Source: DASYYE01 sp035946955 (lineage in GTDB: Bacteria > Actinomycetota > Actinomycetes > Streptosporangiales > Streptosporangiaceae). Taken from it: a stretch of DNA of 36,599 nucleotides. Each line of letters opens with the position of its first letter. The stretch's first letter is position 1. Under the pieces are notes generated by a model that was given only the letters and a program-made list of their open reading frames with translations, was not told the DNA's origin and made no database searches. Made by a program: the position numbers and the translations under genes. The DNA is taken from NCBI GenBank assembly GCA_035946955.1, contig DASYYE010000473.1:1-36599 (forward strand). The letters are read 5' to 3'. This document shows, piece after piece, positions 23,123 through 32,887 of the stretch.

Positions 23123-24313
23123 TCAGTCCCCAACCCCTGGCAGCGAAGCGAAACCGGTGTAGTTCTCGGCCAGTGAGGTGGCCGCGGCCTGGGACCTGAC
23201 GACATAGCGGAGCTGGGCGAGCTGGAGTGCTGCCTCCATGTCGTCGGCACCGGGGGTGCGGTGCAGCATGGTGGTCATCCACCAGGAGAAATGAGTGGAC
23301 CGCCAGACGCGATCCAGGCAGGTCTCGGTGTAGGCATCGGCCCGTTCGGGCTTGCCGCGCAGTAGCCAGTCGAGGGCTGGGGCGAGCACGGCGACATCGG
23401 CCATCGCCAAGTTCAGCCCTTTGGCGCCGGTCGGCGGGACGATGTGCGTCGCGTCCCCGGCCAGGAACAGCCTGCCGTACCGCATCGGCGCGCACACGAA
23501 GCTGCGCATCGAGGTGATGTTCTTGTCGAGCACCGGGCCCGGCTGCAGGCTCCAGCCGGAGCCCGGCAGGTCGAACCGGCGCGCCAACTCGTCCCAGATC
23601 CGCTCGTCCGGCCAGTTGTCGACCGACTCGTCCCGGTCGACCTGCAGGTACAGGCGGCTCACGGTCAGGCTGCGCAAGCTGTGCAGGGCGAACCCGTTCC
23701 GGTGGTGCGCATAGATCAGCTCATCGGTGGACGGCGCCACATCAGCGAGGATGCCGAGCCAGGCGTAGGGGTAGTCGCGTTCGGTCACGGTGCGCATGTC
23801 CGCTGGTATGTGCTGCCGGCAGATGCCGTGGGAACCGTCGCAGCCCGCGATCGCATCGCACACGACTTCCTGTCTGGTGCCGTCCTGGCGGGTGAAGCGC
23901 AACACCGGATGGTCGTCCGTCAGGTCGCCGATCTCGGTGCCGGTCACCTCGAACTCGATCACGCCGCCCTGGGCGAGCCGCTGGGCTATGAGGTCTTTCA
24001 CCACCTCGGTCTGGGCGTAGACGGTCACGCCGCGGCCGGTCAGCCCACGGAAGTCGATGTGGTGGCGCTCCCCGGCGAACTGCAGGTAGATCCCCCCGTG
24101 CTCGAGCCCCTGCCGGTCCAGGCGGTCCGCCAGGCCAGCCTCACGGAGCAGCCGGACACTGCCATCCTCGAGTACGCCCGCCCGCTGCCGTGCCTCGCAG
24201 TAGGCACGGCTCCGGACCTCCACCACCACTGATTCGATGCCGCGCAGCGCGAGCAGGTGTGACAGCAGCAGCCCGGCCGGGCCGGCACCAACGATTCCGA
24301 CCTGAGTGCGCAT
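23123..24313 (-). CDS. pobA: 4-hydroxybenzoate 3-monooxygenase PobA
   Basis: A 396-residue flavoprotein hydroxylase that turns 4-hydroxybenzoate into protocatechuate using FAD, NAD(P)H and oxygen. It has the FAD motif GAGPAG near the N-terminus, DGSHG in the middle and GDATHIVPPTGAKGLN towards the C-terminus. The substrate-pocket residues Tyr201, Ser212, Arg214, Arg220 and Tyr222 of the Pseudomonas enzyme fall at the same numbers here, and Tyr385 corresponds to the ENYTG motif. GGAG lies just upstream of the ATG. Its product feeds PcaGH encoded at 3151-4436. Confidence 0.95.
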   Translation of the reverse strand: MRTQVGIVGAGPAGLLLSHLLALRGIESVVVEVRSRAYCEARQRAGVLEDGSVRLLREAGLADRLDRQGLEHGGIYLQFAGERHHIDFRGLTGRGVTVYAQTEVVKDLIAQRLAQGGVIEFEVTGTEIGDLTDDHPVLRFTRQDGTRQEVVCDAIAGCDGSHGICRQHIPADMRTVTERDYPYAWLGILADVAPSTDELIYAHHRNGFALHSLRSLTVSRLYLQVDRDESVDNWPDERIWDELARRFDLPGSGWSLQPGPVLDKNITSMRSFVCAPMRYGRLFLAGDATHIVPPTGAKGLNLAMADVAVLAPALDWLLRGKPERADAYTETCLDRVWRSTHFSWWMTTMLHRTPGADDMEAALQLAQLRYVVRSQAAATSLAENYTGFASLPGVGD

Positions 24314-24337
24314 GTGCTCCGAGTGGTCGACACCCCC

Positions 24338-25795
24338 CTAGAACGGGTACCGCGCGATGTCGCCGCGGATGGTGACCCAGCGGGTGTCGGTGAACGCGTC
24401 CAGGTTGGCTGACCCGCCGAACCTCGCGCCGGTGCCCGAGGCGCGGACGCCACCGAACGGGGTGTTGGGTGAGTCGTCCACGGTCTGGTCGTTGATGTGC
24501 ACGATGCCGGTCGGGATCTTGCGTGCCAGTTCGAGACCGCGCATCACGTCCCTGGTCAAGATGCCGAGTGACAGGCCGTACTCGGAGTCGGCCGCCAGCT
24601 TGGCTACCTCGTCGAAGTCCGAGAACCGGATGACCGGGGCGACCGGGCCGAACACCTCGTTCGCATAGGCGGGCATCGACGGCGCCACCTCGGCGAGCAC
24701 GGTTGGCCGGTAGAACAACCTCTCGTAGCTGCCACCCGCCGCGAGCTTGGCCCCCGCATCGACGCTGCCGGTGACCAAGGCGTGCACCTTGTCGCGCTGC
24801 CGCTCGTCGATCAGCGGCCCGAGCGCCACCTGGCCGGACGCGGGGTCACCGACCGGCAGGTTGCCCGCCTTCTCGGCGAGGCGGCCGACGTAGTCGTCGT
24901 AGACCGCGTCCGCGACGATGTGACGCCCGGTGGTCATACAGATCTGGCCCTGGTGCAGGAACGAGCCCCAGGCACCCGCCGACGCAGCCGCGTCGAGGTC
25001 GGCGTCGTCGAGGATGATCAGCGCCGAGTTGCCGCCGAGTTCCAGATGGACCCGCTTGAGGTGCTGCCCGGCCAGTGCCCCCACCTTGCGGCCCGCGGCG
25101 GTTGAGCCGGTGAAGCTGACCACCGAGACCAGTGGGTCGGTGACGATCGTCTCGCCGACGTCGGCGCCGCCCGGCAGGACATGCAGCAGGCCATCAGGCA
25201 GGCCTGCCTCCTCGAAGACCCTGGCGAGCACGACCCCGCCACAGACCGCGGTTCGCGGGTCCGGTTTGAGCACCACCGCGTTGCCGAGGGCCAGCGCCGG
25301 TGCGACCGAGCGGATCGCCAGGATCTGCGGGAAGTTGAACGGTGAGATGACGCCGACGACCCCGACCGGGACCCGTTCGGCGAAGCTCAGCTGAGGCGAC
25401 TCGCTCGGCAGCAGGTCACCATATGGGCGGGACGGCAGCGTGGCAGCCTCGAAGACCTCCTCGGTCGCCACGTGCGTCTCGAAGCCCGCGGCCGGGACGA
25501 TCTTGCCGCTCTCCCGCACGTTCCAGTCTTCGATCTCGGCGGCGTGCGCCAGCCACACCTCGCCCGCCTTGCGCAGGATTGACGCACGCTGGGTGTACGG
25601 TGTCGCTGCCCAGGACGGCTGAGCGGCAGCGGCCGCTGCCGTCGCCACCGAGACATCGACGGGGGAGGCGATGCCGATGGTGCCGAGTTGTTTGCCTGTG
25701 GCCGGTTCGGTCACCGCGGCGGTGCCGCCGGACACCTCGCGCCACCCGGAGGAGAACGCCTTGCCCTGCCACAGCGACGGGTCGAGGAGAGTCAC
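24338..25795 (-). CDS. Aldehyde dehydrogenase, benzaldehyde/vanillin type
   Basis: A 485-residue NAD(P)-dependent aldehyde dehydrogenase. The catalytic Glu in HLELGGNS and the nucleophile in GQICMTTGR are visible, with the PFNFPQ cofactor segment and FTGSTAAGR. The type is that of benzaldehyde or vanillin dehydrogenases. GTG 25795 is chosen because AAGGAG precedes it; a frame running to 25867 crosses the operator. It is followed after 24 bases by pobA, so a role in oxidising 4-hydroxybenzaldehyde (or vanillin) is likely from context. Confidence 0.85.
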   Translation of the reverse strand: MTLLDPSLWQGKAFSSGWREVSGGTAAVTEPATGKQLGTIGIASPVDVSVATAAAAAAQPSWAATPYTQRASILRKAGEVWLAHAAEIEDWNVRESGKIVPAAGFETHVATEEVFEAATLPSRPYGDLLPSESPQLSFAERVPVGVVGVISPFNFPQILAIRSVAPALALGNAVVLKPDPRTAVCGGVVLARVFEEAGLPDGLLHVLPGGADVGETIVTDPLVSVVSFTGSTAAGRKVGALAGQHLKRVHLELGGNSALIILDDADLDAAASAGAWGSFLHQGQICMTTGRHIVADAVYDDYVGRLAEKAGNLPVGDPASGQVALGPLIDERQRDKVHALVTGSVDAGAKLAAGGSYERLFYRPTVLAEVAPSMPAYANEVFGPVAPVIRFSDFDEVAKLAADSEYGLSLGILTRDVMRGLELARKIPTGIVHINDQTVDDSPNTPFGGVRASGTGARFGGSANLDAFTDTRWVTIRGDIARYPF

Positions 25796-25848
25796 CTGTG
25801 CTCCTTCATCGGGTCTTATGGCTGGGACCGCCAAGAGACAGGTCACAC

Positions 25849-25867
25849 ATGTGCGCTTTACGCACAT
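25849..25867. promoter_or_regulatory. Strong palindrome upstream of ALDH/pobA operon
   Basis: ATGTGCG (25849-25855) and CGCACAT (25861-25867) form a perfect inverted repeat with a 5-base spacer, 53 bases upstream of the aldehyde dehydrogenase start. The rest of the 325-base divergent gap (25796-26120) contains no other gene that I can support; AT-richer sequence at 25868-25900 could hold the promoter. The palindrome is a likely operator of a dimeric regulator, unidentified. Confidence 0.55.
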
Positions 25868-27297
25868 AAGTTCCGTACTCGAACAGTAAAAATCTAGGTG
25901 CCCGCGAGGTCCGGTGTCAACGCCATGTCCAGCGTCGTAATGTTCACTGCTCCACTGGGTTTAGGTCCGCCGATTTGATGCGCCGGTTATGTGGTGAGTT
26001 GGGGTGTTGTTCTTTGCGCGTGTTTTGTGTTTGCACTCGGCGGGCGCTCAGACTTGCGCAGGATGGTGGACAGGTATGCGGCATAGCCGCGTTTGCCGGG
26101 CAGCGGGAGGGGTTGCCCTCATGATCGGAGCCATGAGGTCCAGGGCAGGGCGGTGGGTCAGGCGGGCCGGGGGGCGTTCTGGCAGCGGCATTGTGCTGGA
26201 CGCGTCAGGGCCGGCCCACGCGTCGTGGAACCGTGCGAAACGGGTGTCCGCGGCGGTGCTGTTCCTCGCCATCACGGCGGTGGCGGTGGTGCAGTACACC
26301 AGGGGTCACGGGTTCGTCCCGGTGGCGTGGCTGGCTGTCGGGCCGTTGCTCGCCTCGCTGGTCCTGTCTCCACCTATTACGGCCGTCCTGGCGGGCTGGG
26401 CGCTCCTGCTGGGCCTCGGGCTCAGCAGGACCCATCAGGTCCACTTCGGCACGCTCGTCTCGCATCTGAGTGCGCTCGCGCTGCTCGGCGTGTTCGCCGT
26501 TGTCAACTCGGCGCTGCGGACCGTGGCGCAGCGGCGGCTGAGCCAGGTCCGTGCCGTGGCCCGGGTGGCGCAGAGCGCGCTGTTGCAGGAGGTGCCGGCC
26601 ACTGTCCGGGCGGGCAAGCTTGCCTCGCGCTACGTCTCAGCCGCGGCGGAGGCGCGGGTAGGCGGTGACCTGCTGGAGGTCGTCCCCGACCCGGACCACC
26701 CCCGCTGGCTCATCGGCGACACCCGGGGAAAGGGCCTGCCAGCGGTTCGCCTGGCCAGTGTCGCGATGACCAGCTTCCGCGACGCGTGCGCCCAGCCGGG
26801 CCTGTCGCTGCCGGAGATCGCCCGGGTCGTTGACCGGTCCGTCACGCGGGTCGCGGGAGACGAGGACTTCGTGACCGCCGTGTTCTGCGAGCTCGACCCG
26901 CGCGGCTGGCTCCAGTTGGTCAACTGCGGGCACCCGCCGCCGCTGCGCCTGACAGCAGCCGGTGACCTGGGGACGCTGACCCCCACGCACTATGCGACAC
27001 CGCTGGGCCTCCACCCCGACACCAAGCCGTCCACCTTCACGATGAGCACCGGCGACCGGCTGCTCTTCTACACCGACGGCCTGCTCGAGGCACGCGACCG
27101 GATGGGCCGGTGCTTCCGGCTGGAAGACTGCGTCGACACGCTGCGGCACCCGGACTTGGAGGCGGCCGCGGACGAGCTGCTCGACCGGCTCCTCGCGCAC
27201 ACCGGAGGCAAGCTCGAGGACGACGTCGCCCTGCTGCTGCTCGAAGCGACATCCCCGGCTGGTCTGGACCAGGCTGGCTCGCCCGCCACACCGGCGT

Positions 27298-28605
<1,308 letters not shown>

Positions 28606-28648
28606 CGGTGTTGCGCACTCTATGTGGGAGACCGGGGTGCCAAACCAC

Positions 28649-28688
28649 GGGCCGCCCGGGGTGAACGAGACCACCATCCGGGCGGCCC
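28649..28688 (-). terminator. Strong terminator hairpin after G1 peptidase gene
   Basis: GGGCCGCCCGG (28649-28659) is perfectly complementary to 28678-28688, giving 11-bp arms around an 18-base loop. It lies 28 bases beyond the stop of the leftward peptidase gene and before the thrC-like start, so it probably separates the two units. Confidence 0.6.
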
Positions 28689-28716
28689 TGGCTGGGTTAC
28701 GGCTTGCGCTGTGGGG

Positions 28717-29514
28717 TTAGCGCGGTTTGGTGCTGCTCTTCCAGGTGGCTGTGAACGCATTGCCACCGGTGAGGGCCGACACCGAGTCCTCCGGCTTGCC
28801 GCTGCTGTCAACCATGGTGATCTGGTCGGGGTTGGTGTTGCCGATGGCGGCGCCGTCCACATTGACGTGGGTGAAGTGGGCGGTGCCGAAGTCCGACAGG
28901 GGCAGGATGCCGAACAGCGAGGACGGGGCTTCCACGATCGCCTCTGCCGATGCGTCCTTGTTGGTGGTCGAGGACTTGTGGTACGTGTGCGACCAGCGTT
29001 GCGTGCTGTCAGTGATCTTCAGGGTGAAGCTGCCGCCGCTGGTGTTGGTGACCGAGGCGCTGAAGTGGTCGCCGGGCTTCACCGTGTTGGCGATGGTGTT
29101 GGAGGGGTTCGGGTACATCTCCCACCAGGCTGAGTACGACGCGGTGCCGAAAGCGCACTCGCTCATGCTGCCGAGCTGTTCGACGGTCTTGCTGCCGTCG
29201 CCGTCGATGCCCACCCAGAACGCGGCGTCCGCGATGGTGGTGCCAGCGCAGTTGACGCTCGGCTCGACCCAGCTCGCCGACACGCTGTGGAAGGTGCCGC
29301 CGGTCGAGGCATAGCCGGACCAGTTCTTGGACGTGACCGACGCGCGGTGGACGCCATGGGAGCCGACTACCAGCCGCAGTGGCCCACCGGGGTTGACAGC
29401 TCCAGCAGCCGGGCGGGTGTGCCCGGTAGTACCTGCCATGGCCGGGCTGGTGGTTGCCAGTGCTCCGAGTACCAGCGCCAGTCCTGCAAGCGAGACACAG
29501 CATCGCTTTACCAT
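28717..29514 (-). CDS. Secreted G1 (eqolisin-type) endopeptidase
   Basis: A 265-residue secreted protein. A signal peptide (CCVSLAGLALVLGALATTSPAMA) is followed by a G1 family glutamic peptidase domain (peptidase A4). The catalytic Gln is probably in VEQLGSMSEC and the Glu in SAWWEMYPNPS, with NWSGYAS and SASWVEPSVNC as flanking family motifs. Such enzymes act in acid conditions. AAGGAGG lies 9 bases upstream of ATG 29514. It is monocistronic. Confidence 0.82.
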   Translation of the reverse strand: MVKRCCVSLAGLALVLGALATTSPAMAGTTGHTRPAAGAVNPGGPLRLVVGSHGVHRASVTSKNWSGYASTGGTFHSVSASWVEPSVNCAGTTIADAAFWVGIDGDGSKTVEQLGSMSECAFGTASYSAWWEMYPNPSNTIANTVKPGDHFSASVTNTSGGSFTLKITDSTQRWSHTYHKSSTTNKDASAEAIVEAPSSLFGILPLSDFGTAHFTHVNVDGAAIGNTNPDQITMVDSSGKPEDSVSALTGGNAFTATWKSSTKPR

Positions 29515-29675
29515 GCGGAGGTTCCTCCTTCGCCTAGGGCGACGGCAGCTACACCCAGGCAACGGGCATAGTTACCGCTCAGTAGGGCGACTGTACTGCT
29601 GTGCCGTGAACCAAATAAATAGCGCGGCTAGAAATGACATGCGCTGGACTACTGCTGGACCGGCAATGGGCCTTC

Positions 29676-30917
29676 TCAGTGCCCCGTGTCCCCTTTGACC
29701 CTTCGGCCTGCCACCCAGACGCCCGTAATGTGCTGCGGATCGGCGAGTACCGAGATGTCGGCCAGTGGGTCGGCGTCGAGCGTGAGCACATCGGCGTCGT
29801 AACCCGCTTCGAGCCGGCCGCTGTGCGGCGCCTGCGGGCCGAGGGTCAGCGGCCCGGTGGCGGTGGCCGCCTCGATCGCTGCCAGCGGCTTGAGGCCGAG
29901 CGATACCAGGTGCACCAGTTCTGAGCCGTTCTTCCCCCATGAGTTCCGTACATCGAGACCGGTGAGGGCGATGTCGGTCCCCATCGCAATGGTGACCCCC
30001 TGCTGCGCGGCCAATGCGGTCGCCTGCGCGTGCACGTCCGCGATTGCAGCGAGCTTCGCGGCCGCATAGGGCGGTACGGCATCGAGGTCGGCCAGCATGT
30101 CCTCGATGATGGTCCGGGTCGGCACGAGGATCGCGCCGGTCTCCTTCATGGCATCGCAGCATTCCTGGTCGAGGTAGGTGCCGTGCTCGATCGTGCGCAC
30201 CCCTGCCTGCAGCGCCGCCATGATGCCGGGCTTGCCGTGGCAGTGCGCGGCCACCACCCGTTCGGCCAGGCCGGCGACCTCCACGATCGCGCGCAGTTCA
30301 GCGTGGGTGAACTGCTGGTGGACCGGGTCGTCCACCTCGGAGAGCACACCACCGGACGCACACACCTTGATCACCCTGGCATTACGCCGCAGTTGCTCCC
30401 GGACCGCACGCATGCACTCCGCTTCACCATCCGCGAGCCGCATCATCCCGTCCATGCGGGCGAACTGCTCCATCCAGTGCAGCGGGTACGCGTGGAGGTC
30501 GGCGTGACCGCCCGTGGTGCTGAGGATCGCACCTGCCGCGTAGATGGCTGGACCCGGCACGACGCCTTCGTCGACCGCCCGCCCGAGGAAGACGCCGAGC
30601 CCGCCCACTTCACGCACGGAGGTGATGCCAGCATCGAGGGCATTACGCAGGTCGGTGCTGGCCCGCGCGGCTCGCAGGGCAACCGGTTCCAGCGGCAGTT
30701 GCCCGAGGTCGAATGTGCGCGCCCCGGTGAAGTGGCCGTGACAGTCCCACATGCCAGGCATGACTACGGGCACGGCGAGCGGGCTGATGCCAGGAGTGGC
30801 CGGTGCGCCCGCTGCCGGGCCGGCGTAACTGATGTGCGGGCCATCGAATACGACGACCCCGCCGGGCACAGGCTCGCCGCTGCCTGGGATGAGCAGCCCG
30901 GCTTCGATTCTCTCCAT
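29676..30917 (-). CDS. Metal-dependent amidohydrolase (prolidase/imidazolonepropionase-like)
   Basis: A 413-residue amidohydrolase. The binuclear metal site is complete: HxH in DCHGHF, a lysine in VIKVCASGG, histidines in AAHCHGK and IEHGTYL, and an aspartate in AMGTDIAL. The family includes prolidases, imidazolonepropionases and mycotoxin/pesticide hydrolases; substrate cannot be read from sequence. The start is ATG 30917; a longer frame to 31163 is poorly conserved low-complexity sequence. A TAATAC -10-like box lies at 30965-30970 on the minus strand. The 29515-29675 gap has no gene that I see. Confidence 0.8.
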   Translation of the reverse strand: MERIEAGLLIPGSGEPVPGGVVVFDGPHISYAGPAAGAPATPGISPLAVPVVMPGMWDCHGHFTGARTFDLGQLPLEPVALRAARASTDLRNALDAGITSVREVGGLGVFLGRAVDEGVVPGPAIYAAGAILSTTGGHADLHAYPLHWMEQFARMDGMMRLADGEAECMRAVREQLRRNARVIKVCASGGVLSEVDDPVHQQFTHAELRAIVEVAGLAERVVAAHCHGKPGIMAALQAGVRTIEHGTYLDQECCDAMKETGAILVPTRTIIEDMLADLDAVPPYAAAKLAAIADVHAQATALAAQQGVTIAMGTDIALTGLDVRNSWGKNGSELVHLVSLGLKPLAAIEAATATGPLTLGPQAPHSGRLEAGYDADVLTLDADPLADISVLADPQHITGVWVAGRRVKGDTGH

Positions 30918-31063
30918 GGACCAGCTTCCGTCGTCGGGGCACCGTGACGAACCACTCGGCCGCTGTATTAACCCTACGCAGGCGAGGATGGCGGGGTGGC
31001 GCAACGGATGGCGATGGCGTTCGAGTTCGAGCAGGTGAGCGTGGTGCAGGCTGGCCGTCGTGG

Positions 31064-32692
31064 CTAACCGAGGCGCTGGCCCGGCGGTTGCCGGTGTGCT
31101 CCTGCTGGCTGGGGTGTTTCCCGGCCGGCTGCGCCCGTGGTGCCGGGCAGGACCATGGTGCATCCCCAGCAGGCGGCGTGGTTGCTGAAGTAGCTCGGGA
31201 TATTGGGCGAGTCGGCTGGCGGGTTGGTGGCCAGGAGCACGGGGAGCCGGGGGTTCTGGCTGAAGTTGAAGTCGGCCAGCAGGTTCCCGAGGAGCGGTCC
31301 GTCTTCGCGGACATCGGGCCTCGGGTCGGGACGGCCGTCGGTCTGGGGGTCGAGGCGGGCGCCGCCGAGGAAGTCGTCTTCGATGAACTTCAGGTAGGCG
31401 TCGCTGCTGAGCGCCTGCGGGTCGATGTAACCCTTTCTGGCATACGGCGAGATGGTGATCGACGGGACACGCAGCCCGTAGCCTTGCTGGTCCACCGCGG
31501 GGGGGACGACGTGGTCGTAGAAGCCGCCCCAGTCGTCCCAGGCCAGGAAGATGGCGGTGGAGTCCCAGTCTGGGCTGGCCATGGCGGCGTTGATGACGGC
31601 TGTGACATAGGCCTGGCTGCGGTGCACGCTGGCAGGCGGGTGGTCGCTGTCGGCCCCGGAGGGGGTGAGCCAGCTGACCGCGGGCAGCGTGCCGGTGGCT
31701 GCGGCGTGGAAGTAGGCGCCCAGCGACTCGATATTGCCCAGCTGGTGGTCTTGCTGTACATCGGTGAACAGGGGCAGCGGGTTCCAGATGCCCAGGGTCT
31801 GCACGTTCTGCTTGACCGAGGCGCAGGTCTGCGCCGAGTCATTGGCGCAGTCCGGCTGCGTGCCGGCCTGCACGTAGTAGGCCCAGCTCACGTGGTGCTC
31901 GTGCAGCATGTAGGTGATGTCGGTCCAGGCGAAGTCGATGCCGGCCCGGCCGGTGGCCAGCTCCTTATTGACGGCCTTGTCGAACGTGCCCACGTCGTAG
32001 GTGCCGACGGCGTCGGTGGTGCAGCTGCCCGGTGAGCGGTCCTGGCACCTGGCCGACCAGCCGGACACCAGGTACAGGTGGTCAGGCAGCGACCAGCTCT
32101 TCACTGGTTCGAACATATGGTCGTCGAGGGTGAAGTCCTTGGCGTATGTCCAGTAGTTGGGGATCTCGGCGGCGGTGTGGTAGCCCATCACGTCTGGCTT
32201 GGTGCTGAGCGAGCAGCCAGGGTCGGCGATGTTGTGGCAGCCCTTGTGGGCGTGCGCCTGCTGCCGGATGAAGCCGTTCATCGCACCGCCGTTGACGTCG
32301 GCGACCGCGTTGACCTCACCGTGGGGACCGCCGGTGTTGCGGTCGGACCTGTCGTGGTACGGGCGGGTACAGCCACCGCCTGGGTCCGGCACGCACACCG
32401 TGGGCCTGCCGTGGCGCATCGGGATGCCGTCAGCACCGGGGAAGGTGCCGAAGTAGCTGTCGAACGACCGGTTCTCCTGCATGATCACGATCACGTGCTT
32501 GATCTTGTGGATCCCGGCCGGGACCAGATAGTGACCAAACGGCCCGCCGGCCACGACCTCCGAAGGTGGCGGATCCCGGTGCAGCACGATCACGCTTGAC
32601 CCGACGGGCGCACAGGCGGCCACCAGGGCAGCCACGCCCAGGCCGGCGAGCACGGCACACCAGTAGCGCTGCCGGAGGCGCCTCGTCCCCAT
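31064..32692 (-). CDS. Secreted PF04185-type phosphoesterase (lipoprotein)
   Basis: A 542-residue protein of the phospholipase C/acid phosphatase-like phosphoesterase family. A lipobox (ALVAAC) ends the signal peptide. The family motifs ENRSFDSYFGTFPG near the start, SWSLPDHLYLVSGWSA in the middle and FLAWDDWGGFYDHVVPP in the C-terminal half are intact. It probably hydrolyses phosphodiester or phosphomonoester substrates outside the membrane. GAGGAAG lies 8 bases upstream of ATG 32692. The C-terminal 25 or so residues are Pro/Gly-rich. Confidence 0.82.
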   Translation of the reverse strand: MGTRRLRQRYWCAVLAGLGVAALVAACAPVGSSVIVLHRDPPPSEVVAGGPFGHYLVPAGIHKIKHVIVIMQENRSFDSYFGTFPGADGIPMRHGRPTVCVPDPGGGCTRPYHDRSDRNTGGPHGEVNAVADVNGGAMNGFIRQQAHAHKGCHNIADPGCSLSTKPDVMGYHTAAEIPNYWTYAKDFTLDDHMFEPVKSWSLPDHLYLVSGWSARCQDRSPGSCTTDAVGTYDVGTFDKAVNKELATGRAGIDFAWTDITYMLHEHHVSWAYYVQAGTQPDCANDSAQTCASVKQNVQTLGIWNPLPLFTDVQQDHQLGNIESLGAYFHAAATGTLPAVSWLTPSGADSDHPPASVHRSQAYVTAVINAAMASPDWDSTAIFLAWDDWGGFYDHVVPPAVDQQGYGLRVPSITISPYARKGYIDPQALSSDAYLKFIEDDFLGGARLDPQTDGRPDPRPDVREDGPLLGNLLADFNFSQNPRLPVLLATNPPADSPNIPSYFSNHAACWGCTMVLPGTTGAAGRETPQPAGAHRQPPGQRLG

Positions 32693-32709
32693 CCGCGAGC
32701 CTTCCTCTG

Positions 32710-32726
32710 TGCCCGGAAACCGGGCA
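32710..32726. promoter_or_regulatory. Short hairpin beside phosphoesterase ribosome site
   Basis: TGCCCGG/CCGGGCA arms with a 3-base AAA loop at 32710-32726 lie immediately upstream of the ribosome site (32701-32707) of the leftward phosphoesterase gene. A leader element is possible. Confidence 0.3.
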
Positions 32727-32736
32727 TCCCCAAGCA

Positions 32737-32759
32737 AGCGTGTGTGTTCAGCACACGCT
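32737..32759 (-). terminator. Hairpin between GluRS-like and phosphoesterase genes
   Basis: AGCGTGTG (32737-32744) and CACACGCT (32752-32759) make an 8-bp perfect stem with a 7-base loop, 129 bases beyond the stop of the GluRS-like gene. It may terminate that gene or belong to the leader of the phosphoesterase gene. The rest of 32693-32887 has no gene that I see. Confidence 0.4.
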
Positions 32760-32887
32760 GAGGTCCGGACGGAAACCTACCTGAACTGGGATGGTGCCCC
32801 GGAGAACCTAACAATTCCCAGTACGTCGCTTACGCCCCCCATAACCCTAACGGTCGGCACGCACCGCAGGTCAGCTGGTCCGCCTAG

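Noticed and set aside
25868..26120. Upstream extension of the phosphatase to 26004 and a possible small gene in the gap
   Set aside because: The extension lacks a ribosome site and family conservation; no other credible frame is visible.
31064..32035. Plus-strand frames opposite the phosphoesterase gene
   Set aside because: They are shadows of a gene with clear family motifs and a signal peptide on the minus strand.
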